NCBI RefSeq assembly: GCF_020731145.1
Contig: NZ_JAJFZN010000003.1
Location: forward strand, 186,001-250,000
Origin: Sneathiella sp. HT1-7
GTDB taxonomy: Bacteria > Pseudomonadota > Alphaproteobacteria > Sneathiellales > Sneathiellaceae
Reading direction: 5' to 3'
DNA length: 64,000 nucleotides
Below the pieces are notes generated by a model. The model was given only the letters and a program-made list of their open reading frames with translations, did no database searches and was not told the origin of the DNA. A program made the position numbers and the translations under genes. Below are positions 35,539-44,357 of this stretch, piece after piece (within the stretch, counting starts at the first letter, position 1; every line of letters begins with the position of its first letter).

Positions 35539-36714
35539 TTAAATCCGCACTGTGCCTGTCTTCCCAATCTGATCAAGGGTTTTACGGGCGATATTGAGCT
35601 GATGGATCTGGCTGGTTCCTTCATACAGCCGGAACAGCCGAACATCGCGGTAGAACCGCTCAATACTGCTGTAATCCGCGACATAGCCGGACCCGCCAAA
35701 TATCTGGACGGCCCGGTCCGCGATCCGACCGCACATCTCCGTCGCAAAATATTTACACATGGAGGCTTCCAGAGTGATATCGATCCCTTCGTCACGTTTG
35801 CGCGCGGTATCAAGGATTAAAGTTCGCGCGGCCGCAACATCCACATGGCTGTCAGCAATCATTGCCTGGACGAGCTGAAAATCGCCAATAGGATGTCCAA
35901 ACTGTTTTCTTTCCAAGGAATATTTTGCCGCATCATCCAGCATTCGCATCGCCGGTCCGGTGCTAAGGGCGGAAAGATGAATACGCTGTTTGTTGAGTGC
36001 CTTCATCGCGGTCTTGAAGCCAACACCTTCTTCTTCGCCCAAAAGTCGATCAGGTGTGATCTCACAATTCTCGAAATGAACTTCTGAAACGGGGGAGCCG
36101 GACTGCCCCATCATTTTATAGGCCGGGCCAACGGTTAGGCCGGGCGTGTCCTTATCCACCAGAAAGGCACTGATGCCGCGATGGCTGTCATCGTCAGGAT
36201 CCGTCCGTGCGAAAACCGTGAATAGATCTGAAATCGGCGCATTGGTGATGAACGCTTTTGAACCGTTCATGACATAGTGGTTACCTTTTTTGATGGCCGT
36301 TGTGGTCAGTGCCGTGGCCTGAGAGCCGGCCTCCCTTTCGGTGAGCGCAAAACAGCCAACAATTTCACCGGCGGCCAGTTTAGGAAGGTATTTCCGCTTT
36401 TGCTCTTCCGTCCCATCGACGATGAGGGACTCGCTACCGATCCCGGTATTTGAGCCAACGCGGGCGCGATAGGCAACTGAGCAGTAGGAAAGCTCAAATG
36501 CCATCAGCACCAATTCTTCCGTGGTCAGGCCAAGCCCGCCATATTCTTCTGGGATTGCCCAGGCGAAATAGCCGCGTGATTGCATGTCATCAACGAGATC
36601 CTGAGGCACCTCGTTGAGTTCCGCCACCCTGTCTTCGTTTGGAATGGCGACTTTTTCCACCCATTCCCGGACATCAAGGCGTTGTTTTTCTAGTTGTTCT
36701 TTATCGCGGATCAT
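35539..36714 (-). CDS. Acyl-CoA dehydrogenase
   Basis: This 391-residue protein shows the complete ACAD pattern: FAD-contact CFALTEREAGSQATALTT, the central ITNAPISDLFTVFART strand, ERKQFGHPIGDFQLVQAMIAD and the catalytic Glu in RLYEGTSQIHQLNIAR. It makes 2-enoyl-CoA from acyl-CoA and passes electrons to ETF. It lies 40 bp after the nitronate monooxygenase gene and 59 bp before the sulfatase gene, all on the minus strand. It is probably part of one operon running from the CaiB gene to the sulfatase. The substrate is likely a short or branched acyl-CoA, but this is not certain. Confidence 0.9.
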   Translation of the reverse strand: MIRDKEQLEKQRLDVREWVEKVAIPNEDRVAELNEVPQDLVDDMQSRGYFAWAIPEEYGGLGLTTEELVLMAFELSYCSVAYRARVGSNTGIGSESLIVDGTEEQKRKYLPKLAAGEIVGCFALTEREAGSQATALTTTAIKKGNHYVMNGSKAFITNAPISDLFTVFARTDPDDDSHRGISAFLVDKDTPGLTVGPAYKMMGQSGSPVSEVHFENCEITPDRLLGEEEGVGFKTAMKALNKQRIHLSALSTGPAMRMLDDAAKYSLERKQFGHPIGDFQLVQAMIADSHVDVAAARTLILDTARKRDEGIDITLEASMCKYFATEMCGRIADRAVQIFGGSGYVADYSSIERFYRDVRLFRLYEGTSQIHQLNIARKTLDQIGKTGTVRI

Positions 36715-36754
36715 GTGTTTGTCTCTTTTGAATATAATGGCAGTCGGGGGCTGA

Positions 36755-37846
36755 TCAGTTGGCCAATAGGTCTCTCATATTGGAGAGTGCCGCATTGCTT
36801 TCGGAAACGAGCCGCTGCACAATTTCTTCAACGGACATGAGTTCATTGAACCAGGCAATGCTCTGGCCCGTTGCCTCATAGATCAGCGGTTCAATCTCAT
36901 GCTCGTCTATGCCGGCAATGATGTCCGCCGTGAGCACCTGTTGAAAGGGCATTTTGAGGGGCTTGGGTGCACCCGGTTGATCCCATTCCTCGGACCAGGC
37001 GGACTTTATAAGACGGCAGGACTTTCCGCTATGGCTGAGGGAGATGGTGGTGTCCAGACTGTTCGCTTTGAGCAGCTTGTTCAAAAGCGCGTCGCAAAGC
37101 GCATGTTCCTTTGAGGCGAGCCACGCAGTACCGAGCCATACTCCTTGCGCGCCGAGGCCGAATGAAGCCGCGATATGCCGTCCATGACCCACGCCGCCGG
37201 CTGCCAGAACAGGGATATCCCCAGCGACGTCAACAACCTGCGGGACGAGGGAGAAAGTTCCGATTGGGCCTGTATGACCGCCTGCGTCGTAGCCTTGCGC
37301 AACAATGACGTCTACGTCTGCTGCCTTCGCCTTTTCTGCATGGCGCGGCGCTCCGACGAGGGAGAAAGTGATCTTTCCGTAGCTCTTTGCTTTTTTGATC
37401 ATTTCTGGAGGCATGCCAACGGCGGAGGCAAAACTGTGTGCATCGGATTCAAGGGTTGCTGCCAACTGTTCCTCAAACAATTGTTGCGATCGGATTTGTG
37501 AGGAAAAGAAGGTTGGTTTCGTAGCGGGCGGAACCTTGTATTTTCCCGTTAGATCCTGAATAAATTTTTTATGTTCCTCGGGCAGGTTGGTCTTAGTTCC
37601 GTCTCGGTCGGTATCGTCGCCGACAGTCGATGGCAACATCAGGTCAATACCGAAGGGCAGATCGCCAAGTTCTTCTTTCATTATTCTGGCAATGTCTGCA
37701 ATTTCGTCCGGCATGCTTCGCGCGGCACCGAAAACGGGATATCCACCCGCTTTCCCCAGAGCCACCATGACGTCAATATTGTGGGCGAGACCGAAGATCG
37801 GATAACGAATTCCCATTTTCTCGCATAACGGTGACGTCAAGGCCAT
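36755..37846 (-). CDS. Nitronate monooxygenase (NPD) family flavoprotein
   Basis: This 363-residue TIM-barrel flavoprotein has the FMN-binding pattern IVAQGYDAGGHTGPIGTFSLVPQVVD followed by PVLAAGGVGHGRHIAASFGLGAQGVWLGTAWL, the NPD/nitronate monooxygenase signature with the conserved His-x-Gly. Members oxidise propionate-3-nitronate or alkyl nitronates; others resemble enoyl reductases. The barrel is followed by a longer C-terminal helix region, which could allow other substrates. It is 28 bp after the IclR regulator gene in the same direction. Its role within an acyl-CoA operon is not obvious. Confidence 0.85.
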   Translation of the reverse strand: MALTSPLCEKMGIRYPIFGLAHNIDVMVALGKAGGYPVFGAARSMPDEIADIARIMKEELGDLPFGIDLMLPSTVGDDTDRDGTKTNLPEEHKKFIQDLTGKYKVPPATKPTFFSSQIRSQQLFEEQLAATLESDAHSFASAVGMPPEMIKKAKSYGKITFSLVGAPRHAEKAKAADVDVIVAQGYDAGGHTGPIGTFSLVPQVVDVAGDIPVLAAGGVGHGRHIAASFGLGAQGVWLGTAWLASKEHALCDALLNKLLKANSLDTTISLSHSGKSCRLIKSAWSEEWDQPGAPKPLKMPFQQVLTADIIAGIDEHEIEPLIYEATGQSIAWFNELMSVEEIVQRLVSESNAALSNMRDLLAN

Positions 37847-37874
37847 GATCTTTTCCTTCTTTTTATTTTTTTAG

Positions 37875-38708
37875 TCAGGTATCAAAAATGTTGAACTGAC
37901 GCAGATTTTCCGCAACCGCCGCGAGGCGTGGCGCAAGGTCATTTTCTATTTCATCCTTGCGCGCACGATAGGCGGGAATACCACAGGACAGGGTAACAAC
38001 AAGACCGTCCGAAGTCCGACCGACAGGCGCGGACATTGCGTAAATAGTTTCACGCCACTCACCGTAAGACGTACAGAAACCATGCTCCTTACAGCTCTTT
38101 ATTCCCTTGTCGATTTTTTCTTTGCAGCGCTCCAGAGCGCCGGGATAGGCACTCTCAACTTCCAGGTATTTCTCTGCACGTTCCTCGTCAGATAACAGAG
38201 AAAGTAATGACCGACCAGTTGCGGAATCGGCCACCGGAACCGTCATGCCCATCTCCGGGACATGAGGGAAATTTGTGATGTCGCCGATGGTTTGGATATA
38301 AACGGCATCGCCTCCGTTGAAGACGGCAAGAGAGACGTTACCTTTAGAGAAATCGGCATAATCCTGCATCAGGTTGATCGCTTGTCGTCTCCATTTCATA
38401 TGGGAGAGAATAGGATAGGATAGCGCAAGTAGGCCGGGGGCAAGCTTGAAGCCTCCATTTGGGTCGCGCCGAAGATAATGCAAAGCAATCAAGGTCTTGC
38501 AAAGACGCGATACGGTTGCCTTGTTAATGCCGATCCGCGCGGCTATCTGCGCATTCGTAAGGGTTTGATCGCCGTCGAGAAAGCACGCAAGGATATCCAG
38601 CCCCCGGATCAGGGTTGTTGAAAGTGAACTATCGCCATCGACCATTTCATCCAGTGGGATATGGCGCCTTTCGACGCGATCGATAAGATTGGTATGCTCA
38701 CTGCTCAT
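37875..38708 (-). CDS. IclR-family transcriptional regulator
   Basis: This 277-residue regulator has an N-terminal winged helix (about residues 30-90; LTNAQIAARIGINKATVSRLCKTLIALHYL) and a C-terminal effector-binding domain ending in GLVVTLSCGIPAYRARKDEIENDL. IclR proteins sense small acids and control neighbouring catabolic genes. Its start overlaps the end of the CoA-transferase gene by 4 bp, so it is expressed with the genes it probably controls. The divergent acyl-CoA dehydrogenase/TRAP operon across the intergenic region is the other likely target. Confidence 0.9.
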   Translation of the reverse strand: MSSEHTNLIDRVERRHIPLDEMVDGDSSLSTTLIRGLDILACFLDGDQTLTNAQIAARIGINKATVSRLCKTLIALHYLRRDPNGGFKLAPGLLALSYPILSHMKWRRQAINLMQDYADFSKGNVSLAVFNGGDAVYIQTIGDITNFPHVPEMGMTVPVADSATGRSLLSLLSDEERAEKYLEVESAYPGALERCKEKIDKGIKSCKEHGFCTSYGEWRETIYAMSAPVGRTSDGLVVTLSCGIPAYRARKDEIENDLAPRLAAVAENLRQFNIFDT

Positions 38709-39916
38709 ATAATACCTCGTTCACGATAGGCATTTATTTCCTCTTTGGTGAGCCCGAGAAGCCGTTCGAAAACAGCGTCGTTATCTGCACCAAGGTCTTT
38801 CGCCGTCCATTTGACTTTCCCCGGATTCTGGGAAAATTTAGGGACAACATTCTGTAGCCGGACGGAACCAAAATCTTCGTCCGGAACAGAGGTAATTGCC
38901 TCACGCGCCTGATACTGCGGATCATTGAAGATTTGCTCGACCGAATAGATCGGCGCGATGGTTCCCTTGGCCTTGGAAAAGGCGGCCAATACTTCTTCAA
39001 GTGTATGAGATGAGATAAAGCTACCGAAAATCTTGTCAAGTTCTTCGGCGTTTTCCACCCGCAGGCCATTGTTCGCAAAGCGGGGATCATCTATAAGCTC
39101 GGGTCGTCCAACGGCTGCGGCATTTCCTTTAAAGGTGGTGTTGGTGCTACCTGCGAGAGATACATATTTCTTGTCACTTGTTAGGTAAACATCGGAGGGG
39201 GCCGAGTATTGATTGCGGTTGCCGCTTCGTCCGCGCACGACACCTAGTTGGTCATACTCAATGGCGAGAAAGTCAAGCAGGCGGAATGTTGCCTCCGTCA
39301 GCGAGAGGTCGATCTCTTCGCCCATGGCAGTTTCGTCGTCCCGTACCTTATGGACGGCCGCAAGAATGGACATCGCACCGAACACGCCACCAAAGGCATC
39401 CGAGATTGGGTAACCGGTATGAACAGGGGGGCGGTCAGGATCCCCTGTGATGTGGGTAAGGCCGCCCATGGCCTCAAAAATACGCGCAAATCCTGGCTGG
39501 TCGATATACGGGCCAGTCTGACCAAAGGCAGTTGTCCTGAGAATCACAAGTTTTGGGTTCGCCTTCCACAGTTTCTCTACATCAAGGCCCCAGCGGTCAA
39601 GAGTGCCGGGTTTAAAGTTCTCGATCAGGACATCAAATTCCGGCAGCATTTCGAGGAGAAGTTCTGCACCTTCTTTCTTTCGAAGGTCCAAGGTGCCGAA
39701 TTGCTTGCCGCGGTTCGCGGCCTTCCACCAGAGAGATTTTCCGTCCTTGAAAGGAGGAAAACCGCGCATGCCGTCGCCGACGCCCGGCAGTTCCAGCTTG
39801 ACGACATCTGCACCCATATCCGCAAGCAATGTGCCGGCAAAGGGGGCAGCGATAATCGTGGCAATGTCAAGAATACGCAGACCGGTTAGAGGGCCGGATG
39901 AGTTTTTATCTGTCAT
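38705..39916 (-). CDS. CaiB/BaiF-type (family III) CoA transferase
   Basis: This 403-residue class III CoA transferase has the N-terminal GLRILDIATIIAAPFAGTLLADMGADVVKLE typical of the family, then NRGKQFGTLDLRKKEGAELL and VLIENFKPGTLDRWGL. These enzymes move CoA between carboxylic acids, for example carnitine/crotonobetaine, formyl/oxalate or itaconate/succinyl. It is the first gene of a minus-strand group (CoA transferase, IclR, NPD, ACAD, sulfatase) and divergent from an ACAD/TRAP operon. That suggests import of an organic acid, CoA activation and oxidation. The substrate is unknown. Confidence 0.92.
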   Translation of the reverse strand: MTDKNSSGPLTGLRILDIATIIAAPFAGTLLADMGADVVKLELPGVGDGMRGFPPFKDGKSLWWKAANRGKQFGTLDLRKKEGAELLLEMLPEFDVLIENFKPGTLDRWGLDVEKLWKANPKLVILRTTAFGQTGPYIDQPGFARIFEAMGGLTHITGDPDRPPVHTGYPISDAFGGVFGAMSILAAVHKVRDDETAMGEEIDLSLTEATFRLLDFLAIEYDQLGVVRGRSGNRNQYSAPSDVYLTSDKKYVSLAGSTNTTFKGNAAAVGRPELIDDPRFANNGLRVENAEELDKIFGSFISSHTLEEVLAAFSKAKGTIAPIYSVEQIFNDPQYQAREAITSVPDEDFGSVRLQNVVPKFSQNPGKVKWTAKDLGADNDAVFERLLGLTKEEINAYRERGII

Positions 39917-39952
39917 GTAGTCTTCCGAGTACTGTTTTTATTTTTGTAGTTA

Positions 39953-39979
39953 TTGACATGGTTTGTTACTATATATAAA
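39953..39979 (+). promoter_or_regulatory. Candidate sigma-70-type promoter for the ACAD/TRAP operon
   Basis: TTGACA (39953-39958) is followed by an AT-rich TATATAAA (39972-39979), giving a 15-base spacer to TATAAA, slightly short. It lies 43 bases before the acyl-CoA dehydrogenase start, in the divergent region next to the CoA-transferase gene. Confidence 0.45.
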
Positions 39980-40021
39980 ACACTATCGTCAAACATAAAA
40001 ATAATTAAAACGACGGGGACA

Positions 40022-41266
40022 ATGAATTTTAGTTTAAGCTCGGAAGCCGATGATATCAGGCTGCGTGCAGAAAGCTTCTTTTCGCAGGAAGTTTTGCCGC
40101 GGCATCGCGAGTGGGTTCAGACTGTTTGTCATGAGCGCAAACCTGCTCCTTTCATTAAGGAAATTCAGGATAAAGCGAAGGAGGAAGGTCTCTGGAACCT
40201 TGCTTTGCCTCAACTCGCGGATGACGAGCCGGGAACAAGGCTGACCAATCTTGAATTTGCCCCGATTGCAGAGATTCTGGGTCGATTGCCGTGGGGATCT
40301 CAGGTCTTTAACTGTCACGCGCCAGAAGTGCCGAATATGGCGATGCTTCAGGACATCGCGACGCCGGAACAGAAAGAAAAATGGCTGCGCCCTCTGCTCA
40401 ATGCGGAAACTCGTTCTTCATTTGCTATGACGGAGCCGGACGTTGCCTCTTCCGATGCGACTAACATTGCGACAAAAATCCATGAAGAGGGGGATGAGCT
40501 AGTCCTGAATGGTCGCAAGTGGTTTGCAACTGGCGGCGCGCATCCGGATTGTTCCTTTCTGATTGTCATGGGGATTTCTGACCCTGATGCAGGCCGGACG
40601 GGTCAGCACAGTATGGTCATTGTTCCGATCGGTACGCCTGGCCTTACCTTGGTCCGTAAGTTGCGTTTTATGGGATGGGAAGATTTTGTGGCGCCCATCG
40701 GTGAGTTTGAACTGAAGAATGTCCGCGTTCCGAAAGCTAACCTACTGGGTGAGCGAGGGCAGGGTTTCAAGGGAGCGCAAGTTCGACTGGGACCGGCGCG
40801 TATTCATCATTCCATGCGGTGTGTCGGGATGGCCGAAATGGTTCTCGCGCAGATGGTCGCCAGAGCGCATGAGCGGAAAACGTTTGGACGCCCGATTATC
40901 GAGTATGATACGGTTCAGAAATGGATTGCCGAAGCACGCATTGATATAGACCTGAATCGCTTGTTTATCCAAAAGGCAGCCTGGCTGCTTGATACAAGTC
41001 CGGACAAGAATACCTGGCGGATCGTATCGCAAGTAAAGGTATCTGTACCGCGCATGTTACAAAAAGTGACCGATAGAGCGGTCCAGCTTTTCGGCGCCAT
41101 GGGGGGGACAGATGATACATTGATTCATCATGCTCATTCTTACGCCCGCTGGTTTCGTATCGGCGACGGCCCAGATGAAGTGCATCTGAGACAGATTTTC
41201 AAGACTGAACCCGTTCCGGAATGGTCCATTGCCGATTGCCCCTATATTGCCCCTGACGGGTTTTAG
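40022..41266 (+). CDS. Acyl-CoA dehydrogenase, ACAD10/11-like
   Basis: This 414-residue protein is read from ATG 40022; the frame is open further upstream but without a ribosome site. It has ACAD landmarks FAMTEPDVASSDATNI, ERKTFGRPIIEYDTVQKWIAEARID and, near the C-terminus, ARWFRIGDGPDEVHLRQI. In ACAD10/11-type enzymes this last motif carries Asp where other ACADs have the catalytic Glu. That subgroup acts on branched and 4-hydroxy fatty acyl-CoA. It is followed 18 bp later by a TRAP transporter, so it probably oxidises the CoA ester of the imported acid. It is divergent from the IclR/CoA-transferase group. Confidence 0.9.
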   Translation: MNFSLSSEADDIRLRAESFFSQEVLPRHREWVQTVCHERKPAPFIKEIQDKAKEEGLWNLALPQLADDEPGTRLTNLEFAPIAEILGRLPWGSQVFNCHAPEVPNMAMLQDIATPEQKEKWLRPLLNAETRSSFAMTEPDVASSDATNIATKIHEEGDELVLNGRKWFATGGAHPDCSFLIVMGISDPDAGRTGQHSMVIVPIGTPGLTLVRKLRFMGWEDFVAPIGEFELKNVRVPKANLLGERGQGFKGAQVRLGPARIHHSMRCVGMAEMVLAQMVARAHERKTFGRPIIEYDTVQKWIAEARIDIDLNRLFIQKAAWLLDTSPDKNTWRIVSQVKVSVPRMLQKVTDRAVQLFGAMGGTDDTLIHHAHSYARWFRIGDGPDEVHLRQIFKTEPVPEWSIADCPYIAPDGF

Positions 41267-41284
41267 GAAAAGAGGAGAGTCTTC

Positions 41285-43186
41285 GTGAGCATGAGTTTCA
41301 AATCCCTCATTTCCTGGGGAGTCGCGCTGGTCGGCGTCGTTCTCGCTTTACAGGCAATTTATGTGGCCATTTCAGGTAGTTGGGATATTACCTATGGTCG
41401 ATCATGGATCCTTTGTGGCGCAGTTGTCATAGCATTGCTGGGTAATCCACTTGCAGAGAGGGCTTCATATAGCAAAGGGGTGACGGGCCGGCTTCCGGCA
41501 TGGCTGCTTTGGGGGGTCGATTTAGCCCTTGTTGCCGTTTTTATTTACGGCACATTGAAATTCATAGACATACAAATCCTCATTGAGGAAACCATATTTG
41601 AATATGAATCAATAGATATATGGGCGGCATTCGCGGCTGTTCTTGTGCTACTGGAGGCAACGCGACGTCTATTCGGCTTGCCAATTGTCATTATCGCATC
41701 GCTTGGGATCATCTATTGCCTTTACGGCCAGTATCTACCGGGTTTCCTTAATCATTCTGGTTTCAGTCTCAATCGGTCCATGCAAACGATCTGGTACAGC
41801 TTCCAGGGTGTTTTTGGCTTGCCGATGGGTGTTGTCCTACAGGTGGTGCTGATCTTCGTGGTCTTCGGAGTTATTCTGGAAAGCACCGGCGCGAGTGATG
41901 CCCTTATCCGGGCCTCCGTTGCCTTGACCGGAAAAACAAGGGGAGGACCTGCGCATTCCGCTGTCGTTGCCAGTGCCGTGTTCGGAAGCATGTCCGGCAG
42001 CGTGACGGCCAATGTGGTAGGGACCGGATCTTTCACCATACCAATGATCAAACGCCGGGGGTTTTCCGCGCCAATGGCTGGTGGTGTTGAGGCGGCCGCT
42101 TCGACCGGTGGCCAGATAGTTCCGCCCGTTATGGGCGCGGCCGCGTTCCTGATGGCCGACCTGACGGGTGAGGCCTATACGACGATCTGTATTGCGGCCC
42201 TTATTCCTGCGCTGTTTTATTATGGTTCGTTGTTTGCCTCTATTTCCATTCAGGCCGGAGCCGATGGCATCGAGCCGCTGCCAGAATCTGAGCGCCCTCC
42301 ATTGAACAGCAAAGATCTGATTGCGTGCCTGATGTTTGTCATTCCCATAGCCATCATTGTCTTTGTGCTGGTAATGGGGCGGTCACCGGCTCTTGCGGGG
42401 TTCTGGGCGATTGTAGCCGCCGTCATCATGGGCGCGTTTAACAGGAAAAACCGGGAAAATCCCTCGGTTATCTGGACAGCATTGGTGAAAGCGGGAAGAT
42501 CTTGCGCTTGGATTATTGTCGCTGTCGGTTGTATCGGTGTCATAATTGGCGTTCTGAACCTCACAGGCCTAGGTATTTCTTTCGCCTCAGTGGTCGCGGA
42601 GTTTAGTGAGTTTTCATTGCTCGCGGCCTTGATCACGACAGCGCTTGCGGCGCTAGTTCTGGGTATGGGCATGCCGACATTGCCGGCTTATCTGATTATT
42701 ATTCTGGTCCTTGGGCCGGTTATGCAAAGAATGGGTGCCGAACTGCTGGCGACGCATATGTTCGTGTTCTACTTCGGTGTTCTGTCCGCGATAACGCCGC
42801 CAGTCGCCATTGGTGCGTTCGCCGCTGCGCCCATCGCAAATGCTCATCCATTTACAACGGCGGTCTATGCGGTCCGGCTTGCTCTTGTTGGATTTATTAT
42901 TCCGTTTATCTTCATTTATGAACCGTCATTATTGCTGGTTGGCACATTCGACTTGATGAGTTTCGTACGGGTTGCTGTCTGTCTGTCCCTTGCCATCTGG
43001 CTTATAAATACCGCTATGATTGGATACGAACGGCAAGATCTTGGACCGGCTGAGCGAATATTGCGAGGGCTTTCGGGTGCCGGATTGCTTATCCAAATAC
43101 CAACCTTGCAGATTGCCTTTCTGGTAATCGGATTGTCGTTGATTACCTTCGGGACCGTCCGGTCTCGTCGTAAATTGCAGAACTAG
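41285..43186 (+). CDS. TRAP transporter fused permease (DctQ-DctM fusion, TAXI type)
   Basis: This 633-residue, highly hydrophobic protein has an N-terminal small-subunit region with about four membrane helices, followed by a DctM-type large subunit. Its hallmark segments are GGPAHSAVVASAVFGSMSGSVTANVVGTGSFTIPMIKRRGF and MGMPTLPAYLIIILVLGP. The GTG at 41285 is five bases after AGGAGAG, and the ATG at 41291 is the alternative. With the TAXI binding protein directly downstream it forms a Na+- or H+-driven importer of an organic acid, such as a dicarboxylate or amino acid. The upstream ACAD and divergent CoA transferase indicate a carboxylic acid that is activated by CoA. Confidence 0.93.
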   Translation: MSMSFKSLISWGVALVGVVLALQAIYVAISGSWDITYGRSWILCGAVVIALLGNPLAERASYSKGVTGRLPAWLLWGVDLALVAVFIYGTLKFIDIQILIEETIFEYESIDIWAAFAAVLVLLEATRRLFGLPIVIIASLGIIYCLYGQYLPGFLNHSGFSLNRSMQTIWYSFQGVFGLPMGVVLQVVLIFVVFGVILESTGASDALIRASVALTGKTRGGPAHSAVVASAVFGSMSGSVTANVVGTGSFTIPMIKRRGFSAPMAGGVEAAASTGGQIVPPVMGAAAFLMADLTGEAYTTICIAALIPALFYYGSLFASISIQAGADGIEPLPESERPPLNSKDLIACLMFVIPIAIIVFVLVMGRSPALAGFWAIVAAVIMGAFNRKNRENPSVIWTALVKAGRSCAWIIVAVGCIGVIIGVLNLTGLGISFASVVAEFSEFSLLAALITTALAALVLGMGMPTLPAYLIIILVLGPVMQRMGAELLATHMFVFYFGVLSAITPPVAIGAFAAAPIANAHPFTTAVYAVRLALVGFIIPFIFIYEPSLLLVGTFDLMSFVRVAVCLSLAIWLINTAMIGYERQDLGPAERILRGLSGAGLLIQIPTLQIAFLVIGLSLITFGTVRSRRKLQN

Positions 43187-43227
43187 AAGGTGTTTCCGTT
43201 AAACTAAAAAAGAAAAGGGAGAGAGTA

Positions 43228-44262
43228 ATGAAAAGAAGAAACTTGCTTAAATCAATGGGGGTGGCCACCCTCGGGTTAGTGGCGACACTATCAATGTCGC
43301 ACACCGCCAGCGCAGCAGAATCGTTTAAAATGGCGTCACTTGGTGCCGCTAATTCAACAACGACATTCTCTATTGCGGCGATTGAAATCCTGAAAAAAGC
43401 CTATGGCTATAAAATCCAACTCCAAACTGGTGCTCCGGCGACACGTCAGGCAGTTGATGCCGCCAAGAAAGATCTGGATCTATTCGTGACCGCTGTTTCA
43501 ATTAACCATTTCATGAAAACCGGCACCAGAATGTATGCCAAAATGAAGGACTCGAAAGAGCTTTTCAGCGATCTTCGCGGACTTTTGAATTACCCGATCG
43601 GGCCGTATCATGCGGTTGTATGGGCTGATTCCGGCATTAAATCTTTCGCAGATTTGAAGGGAAAACGTGTCTTTACCGGCCCTCCTTCAGGTGCCGCGCG
43701 GACGGTCTCGCAGCAGATCATTAAAGGCTCAACCGGTTATGAGCCCAAAAAAGACTATGAAGCGATCAATCTTGACTTTAACTCAGCCTTGCAGGCTTTC
43801 CAGGATAGGCAAGTTGACGCGTATTTCGTTCCGACCTCTGTCCCAAGCCCACAAATGGCTCAGCTCTCGTCCATCGGTGAAATCCGGATTCTCGGCATTC
43901 CTGATTCAGCACTTGAATCTGATGAGATGAAGGCTGCGTCAAGCTTGCCGGGTCGTGAATTCATTATGCTGCCGAAAGGTTTGTACGAAAACCTGGTCAA
44001 TGAAACGGACGTACGTGTTCTGAACTCAATCGTTGGCCTTGGTACGAACAAATGGATGAGCGAAGAAGACGCTTATAACATTACCAAGGGGATTTTAACG
44101 CATACTGCGGACCTTGCGCAGGCTGCAGCCTGGATGAAAGTCATTACCCCGGAGACGGCCTTGAGCCAGATGAATATGCCACTGCATATCGGTGCGTATA
44201 AATACTACAAGGAAATTGGTATCGATGTTCCGGAAGAAATCATTCCGCCGGAAGCAAAGTAA
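43228..44262 (+). CDS. TAXI-family TRAP solute-binding protein
   Basis: This 344-residue periplasmic protein has a signal peptide (KRRN at the start, hydrophobic core, cleavage after SHTASA). The mature part has the TAXI pattern: LGAANSTTTFSIAAIEILKKAYGYKIQLQTG and, later, DLKGKRVFTGPPSGAARTVSQQI. It captures the substrate for the fused permease upstream (41 bp gap). GGGAGAGAG precedes its ATG. A hairpin terminator follows. The residues after the FTGPPSGA segment resemble glutamate-binding TAXI proteins only in general fold, so no ligand is proposed. Confidence 0.92.
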   Translation: MKRRNLLKSMGVATLGLVATLSMSHTASAAESFKMASLGAANSTTTFSIAAIEILKKAYGYKIQLQTGAPATRQAVDAAKKDLDLFVTAVSINHFMKTGTRMYAKMKDSKELFSDLRGLLNYPIGPYHAVVWADSGIKSFADLKGKRVFTGPPSGAARTVSQQIIKGSTGYEPKKDYEAINLDFNSALQAFQDRQVDAYFVPTSVPSPQMAQLSSIGEIRILGIPDSALESDEMKAASSLPGREFIMLPKGLYENLVNETDVRVLNSIVGLGTNKWMSEEDAYNITKGILTHTADLAQAAAWMKVITPETALSQMNMPLHIGAYKYYKEIGIDVPEEIIPPEAK

Positions 44263-44274
44263 GGTTTCTCCCAA

Positions 44275-44314
44275 GGGTTGTGCCGTTTCGCATCTGGATG
44301 CAGCGGCGCAACCC
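44275..44314 (+). terminator. Terminator hairpin after the TAXI gene
   Basis: An 11-bp stem, GGGTTGTGCCG with CGGCGCAACCC (one G-T wobble), encloses a second small hairpin, GCAT-CTGG-ATGC. A short T-rich stretch, CTTTTCT, follows. It lies 12 bases past the stop codon. Confidence 0.7.
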
Positions 44315-44357
44315 ATGCTTTTCTAATGATGCTCGGCGGCTATAAGAAAGATAAAGA

